A stretch of DNA of 64,000 nucleotides from contig JAJEKV010000096.1 of assembly GCA_021234155.1 (NCBI GenBank), positions 1,682,010-1,746,009 of the forward strand, read 5' to 3'. This document shows, piece by piece, positions 1-13,130 of the stretch; the stretch's first letter is position 1; each line of letters starts with the position of its first letter. The stretch comes from Isoetes taiwanensis. Taxonomy: Eukaryota; Streptophyta; Lycopodiopsida; Isoetales; Isoetaceae. The position numbers and the translations under genes were made by a program. Below the pieces are notes generated by a model. It was not told the origin of the DNA. It saw nothing but the letters and a program-made list of their open reading frames with translations, and searched no databases.

Positions 1-41
1 TGAGCACATCTTATCTTCTCAGTATGCTCGTCAATGTCGTG

Positions 42-309
42 TCCGTGTACAAATACATTCATTCGCAAGTCAAGGACAACACGGTCCAATGTTAGTCCCT
101 GGCAGCTACTGAAGGTGGTCACGTATGCAAGTTGTAGTGGCAATTGACATTTGTAGATGGTCCATGGTCTATTCTCTGGTTGATAGAAGAAGTCGGTCCT
201 CGAAATTGGATATATCCAATCACTTTCGATTTGTCTTTATCGAGGCCAATACTTTTACCATTACAAACTTGTCGTGCATTGAAATGATCATGACTCTTGC
301 ATTTTTCAC
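42..309 (-). pseudogene. Helitron/PIF1-like helicase C-terminal fragment (unit 1)
   Basis: The segment reads QLPLQLAYVTT, then a degraded SQGxTLDRV and LDLRMNVF. This corresponds to the C-terminal block of Helitron Rep/helicase proteins (QFPxRLAFAMTINKSQGQTLDRVGLDLRxPVFxHG), the part of a superfamily-1 helicase around motif V. The catalytic Walker motifs and the Rep nuclease are absent. The frame is broken near 225-240. It lies just downstream of the GDSL exon on the same strand. Confidence 0.65.
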
Positions 310-494
310 GAGACCCTTTTCTGTGTCAAGTCATTTCATGGTGTGGCATATTGCTCCTACTTTGAGTCCAAGCTCATGATCAGAGATGCTAGAGTGGATG
401 ACGTTGTTAAGAAAATCCGATGTTGCATAGGGATGATCAAAGATCAAACTTATATACATATATTACAGAGTGAAAAGAAGGAGCGTTCTAGAAC

Positions 495-738
495 CTAAAA
501 AATCCCCCACAGTTCGGTCGTTGGTGAAGCGCCCTGTAGATCTGTGGAAATATGTTTCGCCATATGGTGGAAATTTTGCCACTATTGAAGAATTGGGTAC
601 ATAACTGTTGGTCCCTGCATCAAGCAGGGAGTCTCCGAACAGAAACAGAGCAGGGACTGCTTTGTGCATGGCCGTGGCAGATCGTATGACAGAGATAATA
701 ATCCAGATCATGAGATTCAAGCCTTCTAGATTTGCCAT
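495..738 (-). pseudogene. GDSL esterase/lipase, first exon (unit 1)
   Basis: GDSL (SGNH-fold) esterases hydrolyse ester bonds in lipids and cell-wall polymers and are usually secreted. The exon starts at a Met followed by a hydrophobic stretch (LNLMIWIIISVIRSATA) that looks like a signal peptide. It then reads PALFLFGDSLLDAGTNSYV, the block-I motif with the nucleophile Ser, and GRFTNDRTVGDFLG, where plant GDSL genes often end exon 1. A GT donor (TTTTTTAG/GTTCTAG) follows at 494-493. No later exon, and so no block V Asp-His pair, follows within the unit. The piece therefore cannot encode a working enzyme. Seen: motif and donor. Inferred: a captured and amplified exon. Confidence 0.85.
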
Positions 739-1890
739 TATGCCTATAAGATGGGCGCGGAGATTAAAAATATATGTATTCAAGTGCTGCTAAGTATTTT
801 GGTTCCCAGAAGAAAAGATCTGCCTTCAACTGCGGCCATAGCCAGTTAGCAAAGGATTGATCACATGGACTACTGTTGTCTTGTCTTCTTAATGATCTGT
901 TAGACTATAAAATTTCTGTTACATAACACAGGATTTGCCCTCGTGTTCACATGGAATTCTTACTGGACTTTGACTTCCTTCATTAATTTGTTGCCCGGGT
1001 ATCTTTTAGAATTTCAAACAAAATAATATAAGATGCTTTCCTCGAAATGCACAATTATACTTGTTAGAGGGGGTTGACTATTATATGGTCCCAGAAATAC
1101 TGGATTTAGTATCTATGGAGTTGACTATATGGTTCCAGAAATATGGGGTTCTGTATCTATGGGGATGACTATAAGGTTTGGGATATATGGGGTTTAATAT
1201 CTATTAGGCCAAATTTTAAATTCAGCAGGCTAGCATGAAATTAGCAAGAAATCTTCCTGCGCTAACTTACAGGTTTTCCTTCACAGTCCTTCAAAAACAG
1301 CTGGTTAGACTTCTAGATTCGCAAGTAAGTTTGACACGTAGAAAATCTTGCTTCCTACTCCAAAAAAATTCTCAAACCAATGTTGACACTACGATGTTAA
1401 GGTTATACATAAACAATCTTAATGCTAGGTTGGTTGGTACACAAAACAAAATAGAGTGATCATTTGAGTTATCCAATAAAGCTCGATGAATAATCGCATT
1501 TTAAATTATGACAAGCGACATAAGCATAGAGCCATTCCAAACCAGCAAAAGATGGTGGTAAAATTTATCAACTACAAGAAATTTATCGTGGTGGCCTTGC
1601 AAACATTTCTTTATAGTTCCAAACTCATCAAGTTGGGCCACTACTAGCATCCAACCTGTTAGTGCAATGCCTGCTTGTTAATGGGTTCATGTCTATCCTC
1701 AATGGTGCAAAGCACACTAGGTGTTTATAAAGATAACCTGCATCTCCCTGAAAGTAGAATATAGGAGATTGCATGTTCAAAATATACAAGAGTTGAACCT
1801 GCATTCTTGCCTTGTGTTCTTTTGCATGTAGGATAGATGGAGCTATAATCGACAACCATGGGATTCCCACTATTGGACCATGATCCTTAT

Positions 1891-2340
1891 CCGATAATAA
1901 TCAATGGTTTTTGGACCTGGGTGGGGGTCGCCCATAACCAATGGTTTGACCATCAAATTATCATCGTGAATGGGTGCTTTCTTTATTCCTGTTTTCCACC
2001 CGATGTTTGGCAGTAGGTTTTTTAGTCTGGCTGGGGTCGCCCGTAACCAATGGCTTCATCACTAGACGCACATTGCGATGGACGTCTTCATTCTTTTTTC
2101 TTTTCTTTTTTTCCTTTCCTTTTCGAATACTTATCCAATGACAATCAGTGGGTTTTGGGCCTAAATGGATAACTGCTTGACCACTAAATTGTCATGCGAT
2201 AGATGCTTTCTTCATTTTTTTTTTCTTTCCACCTGGATTGTTATTGGGGGGCCCATAACCAATGGCTTGAACACTAGACCTACATCGCGATGGATATGTT
2301 TCTCATTCCTTTTTTTTTTTTCTTCTTTTTTTTTTTAGTT
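1891..2340. repeat. Nested ~110-bp subrepeats with T-rich tracts inside the unit
   Basis: Three or four diverged direct repeats share the core cataaccaatggcttga, then a CATCGCGATGGAT-like stretch, then a polypyrimidine tract. Cores lie near 1,933, 2,041, about 2,170 (weaker) and 2,254. The same block recurs in units 2-7 at about +2.6-kb steps. In unit 8 the first subrepeat and the sequence before it are deleted. The T tracts differ in length in every unit. Confidence 0.75.
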
Positions 2341-2658
2341 TCACAAATCTTCTATGAGGGGAATCCCATGGTAATTGAATAGCAGGCCATCCATTGCTAC
2401 AAGCTAGAAATAAAGATACATACGTATTTTTTTAAATGACATGATATATTCTAACAAACAGAGAATTTAACATATGAGGAATGGTGCGAGAAGAGGAGCC
2501 TTTTAGGGATATAAGAGGATTTGAGGAACAAGGAAGTAAACATACCTTTTATAAGAGGAGCTCCTTGTAGACGGCGTATCCTCTACATGTTGTTGTATTA
2601 TCTAGAGATAATAGAATGAGCACATCTTATCTTCTCAAGATGCTTCGTCAATGTCGGG

Positions 2659-2927
2659 TCCGGTGGTATTAAATACATTCATTCGCAAGTCAAGGACAAC
2701 ACGGTCCAATGTTAGTCCCCGGCGAGCTACCAAGGTGGTCACGTATGCAAGTTGTAGTGGCAATTGACATCCGTAGATGGTCCATGGTCTATTCTCTCGG
2801 TTGATAGAAGAAGTCGGTCCTCGAAATTGGATATATCCAATCACTCGGATTGTGCTGTCGAGGCCAATACTTTTACCATTACAAACTTGTCGTGCATTGA
2901 AATGATCATGACTCTTGCATTTTTCAC
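2659..2927 (-). pseudogene. Helitron-like helicase fragment (unit 2)
   Basis: Reads CQLPLQLAYVTT then GLTLDRVVLDLRMNVF. The SQG residues are replaced after small indels (TLVARRGLTLDRV). Confidence 0.6.
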
Positions 2928-3113
2928 GAGACCCTTTTCTGTGTCAAGTCATTTCATGGTGTGGCATATTGCTCCTACTTTGAGTCCAAGCTCATGATCG
3001 AGATGCTAGAGTGGATGACGTTGTTAAGAAAATCCGATGTTGCATAGGGATGATCAAAGATCAAACTTATATACATATATTACACAGAGTGAAAAGAAGG
3101 AGCGTTCTAGAAC

Positions 3114-3347
3114 CTAAAAAATCCCCCACAGTTGATTCGTTGGTGAAGCCACAGAGATCCGGTGGAAATATGTTTCGCCATATGGTGGAAATTTTGCCAC
3201 TATTGAAGAATTGGGTACATAACTGTTGGTCCCTAGGGAGTCTCCGAACAGAAACAGAGCAGGGACTGCTTTGTGCATGGCCGTGGCAGATCGTATGACA
3301 GAGATAATAATCCAGATCATGAGATTCAAGCCTTCTAGATTTGCCAT
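3114..3347 (-). pseudogene. GDSL esterase first exon (unit 2)
   Basis: Same exon as in unit 1, but block I reads GDSLGTNSY. Three residues after the nucleophile region (Leu-Asp-Ala) are gone through a nine-base in-frame loss. The C-terminal segment is altered near 3,133. Confidence 0.8.
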
Positions 3348-5264
3348 TATGCCTATAAGATGGGCGGAGATTAAAAATATATGTATTCAAGTGCTGCTAA
3401 GTATTTTGGTTCCCAGAAGAAAAGATCTGCCTTCAATTGCGGCCATAGCCAGTTAGCAAAGGATTGATCACATGGACTACTGTTGTCTTGCCTTCTTAAT
3501 GATCTGTTAGACTATAAAATTTCTGTTACATAACACAGGATTTGCCCTTGTGTTCACATGGAATTCTTACTGGACTTTGACGTCCTTCATTAATTTGTTG
3601 CCCGGGTATCTTTTAGAATTTCAAACAAAATAATATAAGATGCTTTCCTCGAAATGCACAATTATACTTCTTAGAGGGGGTTGACTATTATATGGTCCCA
3701 GAAATACTGGATTTAGTATCTATGGAGTTGACTATATGGTTCCGAAAATATGGGGTTAGATCTATGGGGATGACTATAAGGTTTGGGATATATGGGGTTT
3801 AATATCTATTAGGCCAAATTTTAAATTCAGCAGGCTAGCATGAAATTAGCAAGAAATCTTCCTGCGCTAACTTACAGGTTTTCCTTCACAGTCCTTCAAA
3901 AACAGCTGGTTAGACTTCTAGATTCGCAAGTAAGTTTGACACGTAGAAAATCTTGCTTCCTACTCCAAAAAAATTCTCAAACCAATGTTGACACTACGAT
4001 GTTAAGGTTATACATAAACAATCTTAATGCTAGGTTGGTTGGTACACAAAACAAAATAGAGTGATCATTTGAGTTATCCAATAAAGCTCGATGAATAATC
4101 GCATTTTAAATTATGACAAGCGACATAAGCATAGAGCCATTCCAAACCAGCAAAAGATGGTGGTAAAATTTATCAACTACAAGAAATTTATCGTGGTGGC
4201 CTTGCAAACATTTCTTTATAGTTCCAAACTCACCAAGTTGGGCCACTACTAGCATCCAACCTGTTAGTGCAATGCCTGCTTGTTAATGGGTTCATGTCTA
4301 TCCTCAATGGTGCAAAGCACACTAGGTGTTTATAAAGATAACCTGCATCTCCCTGAAAGTAGAATATAGGAGATTGCATGTTCAAAATATACAAGAGTTG
4401 AACCTGCATTCTTGCCTTGTGTTCTTTTGCATGTAGGATAGATGGAGCTATAATCGACAACCATGGGATTCCCACTATTGGACCCTTATCCTTATCCGAT
4501 AATAATCAATGGTTTTGGACTGGGTGGGGTCCCCATAACCAATGGTTTGACCATCAAATTATCATCGTGAATGGGTGCTTTCTTTATTCCTGTTTCCCAC
4601 CCGATGTTTGGCAGTAGGTTTTTTAGTCTGGCTGGGGTCGCCCGTAACCAATGGCTTCATCACTAGACGCACATTGCGATGGACGTCTTCATTCTTTTTT
4701 CTTTTCTTTTTTTCCTTTCCCTTTCGAATACTTATCCAATGACAATCAGTGGGTTTTGGGCCTAAATGGATAACTGGTGGCTTGACCACTAAATTGTCAT
4801 GCGATAGATGCTTTCTTCATTTTTTCTTTTCTTTCCACCGGATTGTTATCGGGCCCCATAACCAATGGCTTGAACACTAGACCTACATCGCAATGGATAT
4901 GTTTCTCATTCTATTCTTTTTTTTTTCTTTTTTCTTTTTTTAGTTTCACAAATCTTCTATGAGGGGAATCCCATGGTAATTGAATAGCAAGCCATCCATT
5001 GCTACAAGCTAGAAATAAAGATACATACGTACATTTTTAAATGACATGATATATTCTAACAGCAGAGAATTTAACATATGAGGAATGGTGCAGTAAGAGG
5101 AGCCTTTTTTAGGGATATAAGAGGATTTGAGGAACAAGGAAGTAAACATACCTTTTTATAAGAGGAGCTCCTTGTAGACGACGTATCCTGTACATGTTGT
5201 TGTATTATCTAGAGATAATAGAATGAGCACATCTTATCTTCTCAGTATGCTCGTCAATGTCGTG

Positions 5265-5531
5265 TCCGTGTACAAATACATTCATTCGCAAGTCAAGGAC
5301 AACACGGTCCAATGTTAGTCCCTGGCAGCTACTGAAGGTGGTCACGTATGCAAGTTGTAGTGGCAATTGACATCTGTAGATGGTCCATGGTCTATTCTCT
5401 GGTTGATAGAAGAAGTCGGTCCTCAAAATTGGATATATCCAATCACTTTCGATTGTCTTTGCCGAGGCCAATACTTTTACCATTACAAACTTGTCGTGCA
5501 TTGAAATGATCATGACTCTTGCATTTTTCAC
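5265..5531 (-). pseudogene. Helitron-like helicase fragment, longest open copy (unit 3)
   Basis: This copy is open for 108 codons. Residues 4-22 (ARVMIISMHDKFVMVKVLA) match the helicase segment before the final domain. Residues 55-89 read QLPLQLAYVTT, SCQGLTLDRVVLDLR and NVFVHG. After HG the family sequence LYVALSR is not kept. The open frame suggests this copy is nearest to the original. Confidence 0.7.
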
Positions 5532-5715
5532 GAGACCCTTTTCTGTGTCAAGTCATTTCATGGTGTGGCATATTGCTCCTACTTTGAGTCCAAGCTCATG
5601 ATCGGAGATGCTAGAGTGGATGAAGTTGTTAAGAAAATCCGATGTTGCATAGGGATGATCAGCATCAAACTTATATACATATATTACAGAGTGAAAAGAA
5701 GGAGCGTTCTAGAAC

Positions 5716-5951
5716 CTAAAAAATCCCCCACAGTTCGGTCGTTGGTGAAGCGCCCTGTAGATCTGTGGAAATATGTTTCGCCATATGATGGAAATTTTGC
5801 CACTATTGAAGAATTGGGTACATAACTGTTGGTCCCTAGGGAGTCTCCGAACGTAAAACAGGCGGGGGATCGCTTTGTGCATGGCCGTGGCAGATCGTAT
5901 GACAGAGATAATAATCCAGATCATGAGATTCAAGCCTTCTAGATTTGCCAT
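5716..5951 (-). pseudogene. GDSL esterase first exon (unit 3)
   Basis: The signal-peptide-like start is kept. CAG/CTG-linked changes near 5,850 shift the frame around block I, so the reading jumps into FYVRRLPRDQQ. The motif is readable in the neighbouring frame. Confidence 0.75.
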
Positions 5952-7876
5952 TATGCCTATAAGATGGGCGCGGAGATTAAAAATATATGTATTCAAGTGC
6001 TGCTAAGTATTTTGGTTCCCGAAAGAAAAGATCTCGCCTTCAAGCTGCGCCATAGCCGCTAGCAAAGGATTGATCACATGGACTACCGTTGTCTTGCCTT
6101 CTTAATGATCTGTTAGACTATAAAATTTCTGTTACATAACACAGGATTTGCCCTCGTGTTCACATGGAATTCTTCTTGGACTTTGGCGTCCTTCATTAAT
6201 TTGTTGCCCGGTATCTTTTAGAATTTCAAACAAAATAATATAAGATGCTTTCCTCGAAATGCACAATTATACTTCTTAGAGGGGTTGACTATTATATGGT
6301 CCCGTAAATACCGGGATTAGTATCTATGGAGTTGACTATATGGTTCCGAAAATATGGGGTTCTCAGATCTATGGGGATGACTATAAGGTTTGGGATATAT
6401 GGGGTTTAATATCTATTAGGCCAAATTTTAAATTCAGCAGGCTAGCATGAAATTAGCAAGAAATCTTCCTGCGCTAACTTACAGGTTTTCCTTCACAGTC
6501 CTTCAAAAACAGCTGGTTAGACTTCTAGATTCGCAAGTAAGTTTGACACGTAGAAAATCTTGCTTCCTACTCCAAAAAAATTCTCAAACCAATGTTGACA
6601 CTACGATGTTAAGGTTATACATAAACAATCTTAATGCTAGGTTGGTTGGTACACAAAACAAAATAGAGTGATCGTTTGAGTTATCCAATAAAGCTCGATG
6701 AATAATCGCATTTTAAATTATGACAAGCGACATAAGCATAGAGCCATTCCAAACCAGCAAAAGATGGTGGTAAAATTTATCAACTACAAGAAATTTATCG
6801 TGGTGGCCTTGCAAACATTTCTTTATAGTTCCAAACTCATCAAGTTGGGCCACTACTAGCATCCAACCTGTTAGTGCAATGCCTGCTTGTTAATGGGTTC
6901 ATGTCTATCCTCAATGGTGCAAAGCACACTAGGTGTTTATAAAGATAACCTGCATCTCCCTGAAAGTAGAATATAGGAGATTGCATGTTCAAAATATACA
7001 AGAGTTGAACCTGCATTCTTGCCTTGTGTTCTTTTGCATGTAGGATAGATGGAGCTATAATCGACAACCATGGGATTCCCACTATTGGACCATGATCCTT
7101 ATCCGATAATAATCAATGGTTTTTGGACCTGGGTGGGGGTCGCCCATAACCAATGGTTTGACCATCAAATTATCATCGTGAATGGGTGCTTTCTTTATTC
7201 CTGTTTCCCACCCGATGTTTGGCAGTAGGTTTTTAGTCCGGGTCAAATCGCCTGTAACCAATGGCTTCATCACTAGACGCACATTCAGATGGGCGTCTTC
7301 ATTCTTTTTTCTTTTCTTTTTTTCCTTTCCTTTTCGAATACTTATCCAATGACAATCAGTGGGTTTTGGGCCTAAATGGATAACTGCTTGACCACTAAAT
7401 TGTCATGCGATAGATGCTTTCTTCATTTTTTCTTTTCTTTCCACTGGATTGTTACTGGGGGCCGCCCATAACCAATGGCTTGAACACTAGACCTACATCG
7501 CGATGGATATGTTTCTCATTCTTTTTTTTTTTTTTTTCTTTTTTTTTTTTAGTTTCACAAATCTTCTATGAGGGGAATCCCATGGTAATTGAATAGCAGG
7601 CCATCCATTGCTACAAGCTAGAAATAAAGATACATACGTACATTTTTAAATGACATGATATATTCTAACAGCAGAGAATTTAACATATGAGGAATGGTGC
7701 AGTAAGAGGAGCCTTTTTTAGGGATATAAGAGGATTTGAGGAACAAGGAAGTAAACATACCTTTTTATAAGAGGAGCTCCTTGTAGACGACGTATCCTGT
7801 ACATGTTGTTGTATTATCTAGAGATAATAGAATGAGCACATCTTATCTTCTCAAGATGCTCGTCAATGTCGTGTAG

Positions 7877-8164
7877 TCCGTGTACAAATACATTCATTCA
7901 AGTCAAAGTCAACAACACGGTCCAATGTTAGTCCCCTCGGCTCACAATGTCGGTGTCACCGGAAGGTGGTCAATGTTATCGTATGCAAGTTGTAGTGGCA
8001 ATTGACATCTGTAGATGGTCCATGGTCTATTCTCTGGTTGATAGAAGAAGTCGGTCCTCGAAATTGGATATATCCAATCACTCGGATTGTGCTGTCGAGG
8101 CCAATACTTTTACCATTACAAACTTGTCGTGCATTGAAATGATCATGACTCTTGCATTTTTCAC
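7877..8164 (-). pseudogene. Helitron-like helicase fragment (unit 4)
   Basis: Same fragment, interrupted by extra bases at 7,905-7,985 within the SQG-TLD stretch. Confidence 0.55.
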
Positions 8165-8348
8165 GAGACCCTTTTCTGTGTCAAGTCATTTCATGGTGTG
8201 GCATATTGCTCCTACTTTGAGTCCAAGCTCATGATCAGAGATGCTAGAGTGGATGACGTTGTTAAGAAAATCCGATGTTGCATAGGGATGATCAGCATCA
8301 AACTTATATACATATATTACAGAGTGAAAAGAAGGAGCGTTCTAGAAC

Positions 8349-8583
8349 CTAAAAAATCCCCCACAGTTCGGTCGTTGGTGAAGCGCCCTGTAGATCTGTG
8401 GAAATATGTTTCGCCATATGGTGGAAATTTTGCCACTATTGAAGAATTGGGTACATAACTGTTGGTCCCTAGGGAGTCTCCGAACAGAAACAGAGCAGGG
8501 ACTGCTTTGTGCATGGCCGTGGCAGATCGTATGACAGAGATAATAATCCAGATCATGAGATTCAAGCCTTCTAGATTTGCCAT
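8349..8583 (-). pseudogene. GDSL esterase first exon (unit 4)
   Basis: Open across the exon. It carries the nine-base loss (GDSLGTNSY) and ends in the same donor sequence. Confidence 0.82.
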
Positions 8584-10515
8584 TATGCCTATAAGATGGG
8601 CGCGGAGATTAAAAATATATGTATTCAAGTGCTGCTAAGTATTTTGGTTCCCAGAAGAAAAGATCTGCCTTCAATTGCGGCCATAGCCAGTTAGCAAAGG
8701 ATTGATCACATGGACTACTGTTGTCTTGCCTTCTTAATGATCTGTTAGACTATAAAATTTCTGTTACATAACACAGGATTTGCCCTCGTGTTCACATGGA
8801 ATTCTTACTGGACTTTGACGTCCTTCATTAATTTGTTGCCCGGGTATCTTTTAGAATTTCAAACAAAATAATATAAGATGCTTTCCTCGAAATGCACAAT
8901 TATACTTCTTAGAGGGGGTTGACTATTATATGGTCCCAGAAATACTGGATTTAGTATCTATGGAGTTGACTATATGGTTCCAGAAATATGGGGTTCTGTA
9001 TCTATGGGGATGACTATAAGGTTTGGGATATATGGGGTTTAATATCTATTAGGCCAAATTTTAAATTCAGCAGGCTAGCATGAAATTAGCAAGAAATCTT
9101 CCTGCGCTAACTTACAGGTTTTCCTTCACAGTCCTTCAAAAACAGCTGGTTAGACTTCTAGATTCGCAAGTAAGTTTGACACGTAGAAAATCTTGCTTCC
9201 TACTCCAAAAAAATTCTCAAACCAATGTTGACACTACGATGTTAAGGTTATACATAAACAATCTTAATGCTAGGTTGGTTGGTACACAAAACAAAATAGA
9301 GTGATCGTTTGAGTTATCCAATAAAGCTCGATGAATAATCGCATTTTAAATTATGACAAGCGACATAAGCATAGAGCCATTCCAAACCAGCAAAAGATGG
9401 TGGTAAAATTTATCAACTACAAGAAATTTATCGTGGTGGCCTTGCAAACATTTCTTTATAGTTCCAAACTCACCAAGTTGGGCCACTACTAGCATCCAAC
9501 CTGTTAGTGCAATGCCTGCTTGTTAATGGGTTCATGTCTATCCTCAATGGTGCAAAGCACACTAGGTGTTTATAAAGATAACCTGCATCTCCCTGAAAGT
9601 AGAATATAGGAGATTGCATGTTCAAAATATACAAGAGTTGAACCTGCATTCTTGCCTTGTGTTCTTTTGCATGTAGGATAGATGGAGCTATAATCGACAA
9701 CCATGGGATTCCCACTATTGGACCCTTATCCTTATCCGATAATAATCAATGGTTTTTGGACCTGGGTGGGGGTCGCCCATAACCAATGGTTTGACCATCA
9801 AATTATCATCGTGAATGGGTGCTTTCTTTATTCCTGTTTCCCACCCGATGTTTGACAGTAGGTTTTTTAGTCTGGCTGGGGTCGCCCGTAACCAATGGCT
9901 TCATCACTAGACGCACATTGCGATGGACGTCTTCATTCTTTTTTCTTTTCTTTTTTTCCTTTCCCTTTCGAATACTTATCCAATGACAATCAGTGGGTTT
10001 TGGGCCTAAATGGATAACTGGTGGCTTGACCACTAAATTGTCATGCGATAGATGCTTTCTTCATTTTTTCTTTTCTTTCCACCGGATTGTTACTGGGGGC
10101 CGCCCATAACCAATGGCTTGAACACTAGACCTACATCGCAATGGATATGTTTCTCATTCTATTCTTTTTTTTTTCTTTTTTCTTTTTTTAGTTTCACAAA
10201 TCTTCTATGAGGGGAATCCCATGGTAATTGAATAGCAAGCCATCCATTGCTACAAGCTAGAAATAAAGATACATACGTACATTTTTAAATGACATGATAT
10301 ATTCTAACAGCAGAGAATTTAACATATGAGGAATGGTGCAGTAAGAGGAGCCTTTTTTAGGGATATAAGAGGATTTGAGGAACAAGGAAGTAAACATACC
10401 TTTTTATAAGAGGAGCTCCTTGTAGACGACGTATCCTGTACATGTTGTTGTATTATCTAGAGATAATAGAATGAGCACATCTTATCTTCTCGGTAGATGC
10501 TCGCAATGTCGGTGG

Positions 10516-10780
10516 TCCGTGTACAAATACATTCATTCGCAAGTCAAGGACAACACGGTCCAATGTTAGTCCCTGGCAGCTACTGAAGGTGGTCACGTAT
10601 GCAAGTTGTAGTGGCAATTGACATCTGTAGATGGTCCATGGTCTATTCTCTGGTTGATAGAAGAAGTCGGTCCTCAAAATTGGATATATCCAATCACTCG
10701 GATTGTGCTGTCGAGGCCAATACTTTTACCATTACAAACTTGTCGTGCATTGAAATGATCATGACTCTTGCATTTTTCAC
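10516..10780 (-). pseudogene. Helitron-like helicase fragment (unit 5)
   Basis: The final 70 codons are open and contain SCQGLTLDRVVLDLRMNVF. The upstream part is cut by a TGA near 10,697. Confidence 0.6.
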
Positions 10781-10964
10781 GAGACCCTTTTCTGTGTCAA
10801 GTCATTTCATGGTGTGGCATATTGCTCCTACTTTGAGTCCAAGCTCATGATCGGAGATGCTAGAGTGGATGAAGTTGTTAAGAAAATCCGATGTTGCATA
10901 GGGATGATCAGCATCAAACTTATATACATATATTACAGAGTGAAAAGAAGGAGCGTTCTAGAAC

Positions 10965-11199
10965 CTAAAAAATCCCCCACAGTTCGGCCGTTGGTGAAGC
11001 GCCCTGTAGATCTGTGGAAATATGTTTCGCCATATGATGGAAATTTTGCCACTATTGAAGAATTGGGTACATAACTGTTGGTCCCTAGGGAGTCTCCGAA
11101 CAGAAACAGAGCAGGGACTGCTTTGTGCATGGCCGTGGCAGATCGTATGACAGAGATAATAATCCAGATCATGAGATTCAAGCCTTCTAGATTTGCCAT
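10965..11199 (-). pseudogene. GDSL esterase first exon (unit 5)
   Basis: Open across the exon with the nine-base loss. It reads FPSYGETYFHRSTGRFTNGR, where Asn-Gly matches the family consensus better than the Asn-Asp of other copies. Confidence 0.82.
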
Positions 11200-13130
11200 T
11201 ATGCCTATAAGATGGGCGCGGAGATTAAAAATATATGTATTCAAGTGCTGCTAAGTATTTTGGTTCCCAGAAGAAAAGATCTGCCTTCAACTGCGGCCAT
11301 AGCCAGTTAGCAAAGGATTGATCACATGGACTACTGTTGTCTTGCCTTCTTAATGATCTGTTAGACTATAAAATTTCTGTTACATAACACAGGATTTGCC
11401 CTCGTGTTCACATGGAATTCTTACTGGACTTTGACGTCCTTCATTAATTTGTTGCCCGGGTATCTTTTAGAATTTCAAACAAAATAATATAAGATGCTTT
11501 CCTCGAAATGCACAATTATACTTCTTAGAGGGGGTTGACTATTATATGGTCCCAGAAATACTGGATTTAGTATCTATGGAGTTGACTATATGGTTCCGAA
11601 AATATGGGGTTCTCAGATCTATGGGGATGACTATAAGGTTTGGGATATATGGGGTTTAATATCTATTAGGCCAAATTTTAAATTCAGCAGAAAGTAGCAT
11701 GAAATTAGCAAGAAATCTTCCTGCGCTAACTTACGTGTTTTTTCTTCACAAATTCTTCAAAAACAAATTGGTTAGACTTCTAGATTCGCAAGTAAGTTTG
11801 ACACGTAGAAAATCTTGCTTCCTACTCCAAAAAAATTCTCAAACCAATGTTGACACTACGATGTTAAGGTTATACATAAACAATCTTAATGCTAGGTTGG
11901 TTGGTACACAAAACAAAATAGAGTGATCATTTGAGTTATCCAATAAAGCTCGATGAATAATCACATTTTAAATTATGACAAGCGACATAAGCATAGAGCC
12001 ATTCCAAACCAGCAAAAGATGGTGGTAAAATTTATCAACTACAAGAAATTTATCGTGGTGGCCTTGCAAACATTTCTTTATAGTTCCAAACTCATCAAGT
12101 TGGGCCACTACTAGCATCCAACCTGTTAGTGCAATGCCTGCTTGTTAATGGGTTCATGTCTATCCTCAATGGTGCAAAGCACACTAGGTGTTTATAAAGA
12201 TAACCTGCATCTCCCTGAAAGTAGAATATAGGAGATTGCATGTTCAAAATATACAAGAGTTGAACCTGCATTCTTGCCTTGTGTTCTTTTGCATGTAGGA
12301 TAGATGGAGCTATAATCGACAACCATGGGATTCCCACTATTGGACCCTTATCCTTATCCGATAATAATCAATGGTTTTTGGACCTGGGTGGGGGTCGCCC
12401 ATAACCAATGGTTTGACCATCAAATTATCATCGTGAATGGGTGCTTTCTTTATTCCTGTTTCCCACCCGATGTTTGGCAGTAGGTTTTTTAGTCTGGCTG
12501 GGGTCGCCCGTAACCAATGGCTTCATCACTAGACGCACATTGCGATGGACGTCTTCATTCTTTTTTCTTTTCTTTTTTTCCTTTCCTTTTCGAATACTTA
12601 TCCAATGACAATCAGTGGGTTTTGGGCCTAAATGGATAACTGGTGGCTTGACCACTAAATTGTCATGCGATAGATGCTTTCTTCATTTTTTCTTTTCTTT
12701 CCACCGGATTGTTACTGGGGGCCGCCCATAACCAATGGCTTGAACACTAGACCTACATCGCAATGGATATGTTTCTCATTCTTTTTTTTTTTCTTCTTTT
12801 TTTTTTTAGTTTCACAAATCTTCTATGAGGGGAATCCCATGGTAATTGAATAGCAGGCCATCCATTGCTACAAGCTAGAAATAAAGATACATACGTACAT
12901 TTTTAAATGACATGATATATTCTAACAGCAGAGAATTTAACATATGAGGAATGGTGCAGTAAGAGGAGCCTTTTTTAGGGATATAAGAGGATTTGAGGAA
13001 CAAGGAAGTAAACATACCTTTTTATAAGAGGAGCTCCTTGTAGACGACGTATCCTGTACATGTTGTTGTATTATCTAGAGATAATAGAATGAGCACATCT
13101 TATCTTCTCAGTATGCTCGTCAATGTCGTG

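Larger units (their letters stand above)
1..2616. repeat. Array unit 1 (subtype a)
   Basis: This copy carries subtype-a markers: cctcgaaattgg, gatgacgttg and catatggtgg. Its GDSL exon keeps the full GDSLLDAG block. It is close to unit 7 across most of its length. Confidence 0.95.
2617..5223. repeat. Array unit 2 (subtype a)
   Basis: Subtype-a markers are present. The GDSL block lacks nine bases, and the helicase segment is shifted by small insertions near 2,640-2,670. Confidence 0.95.
5224..7832. repeat. Array unit 3 (subtype b)
   Basis: Subtype-b markers are present: cctcaaaattgg, gatgaagttg and catatgatgg. The helicase fragment is open over its whole length only in this copy. Many CAG/CTG-linked changes are seen at 5,845-6,060. 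Confidence 0.95.
7833..10471. repeat. Array unit 4 (subtype a)
   Basis: This is the longest unit. Extra bases lie at 7,870-7,985 within the helicase segment (for example cggtgtcaccggaaggtgg), which break its frame. Otherwise it is of subtype a. Confidence 0.95.
10472..13089. repeat. Array unit 5 (subtype b)
   Basis: Subtype-b markers are present. A small cluster of changes at 11,690-11,770 (agaaagtagcatg and the following 70 bases) is found in no other copy. Confidence 0.95.

Noticed and set aside
1235..1459. 74-codon plus-strand ORF recurring in the 2.6-kb units as a gene
   Set aside because: No recognised motif. Its conservation is explained by the recent duplication of the whole unit.
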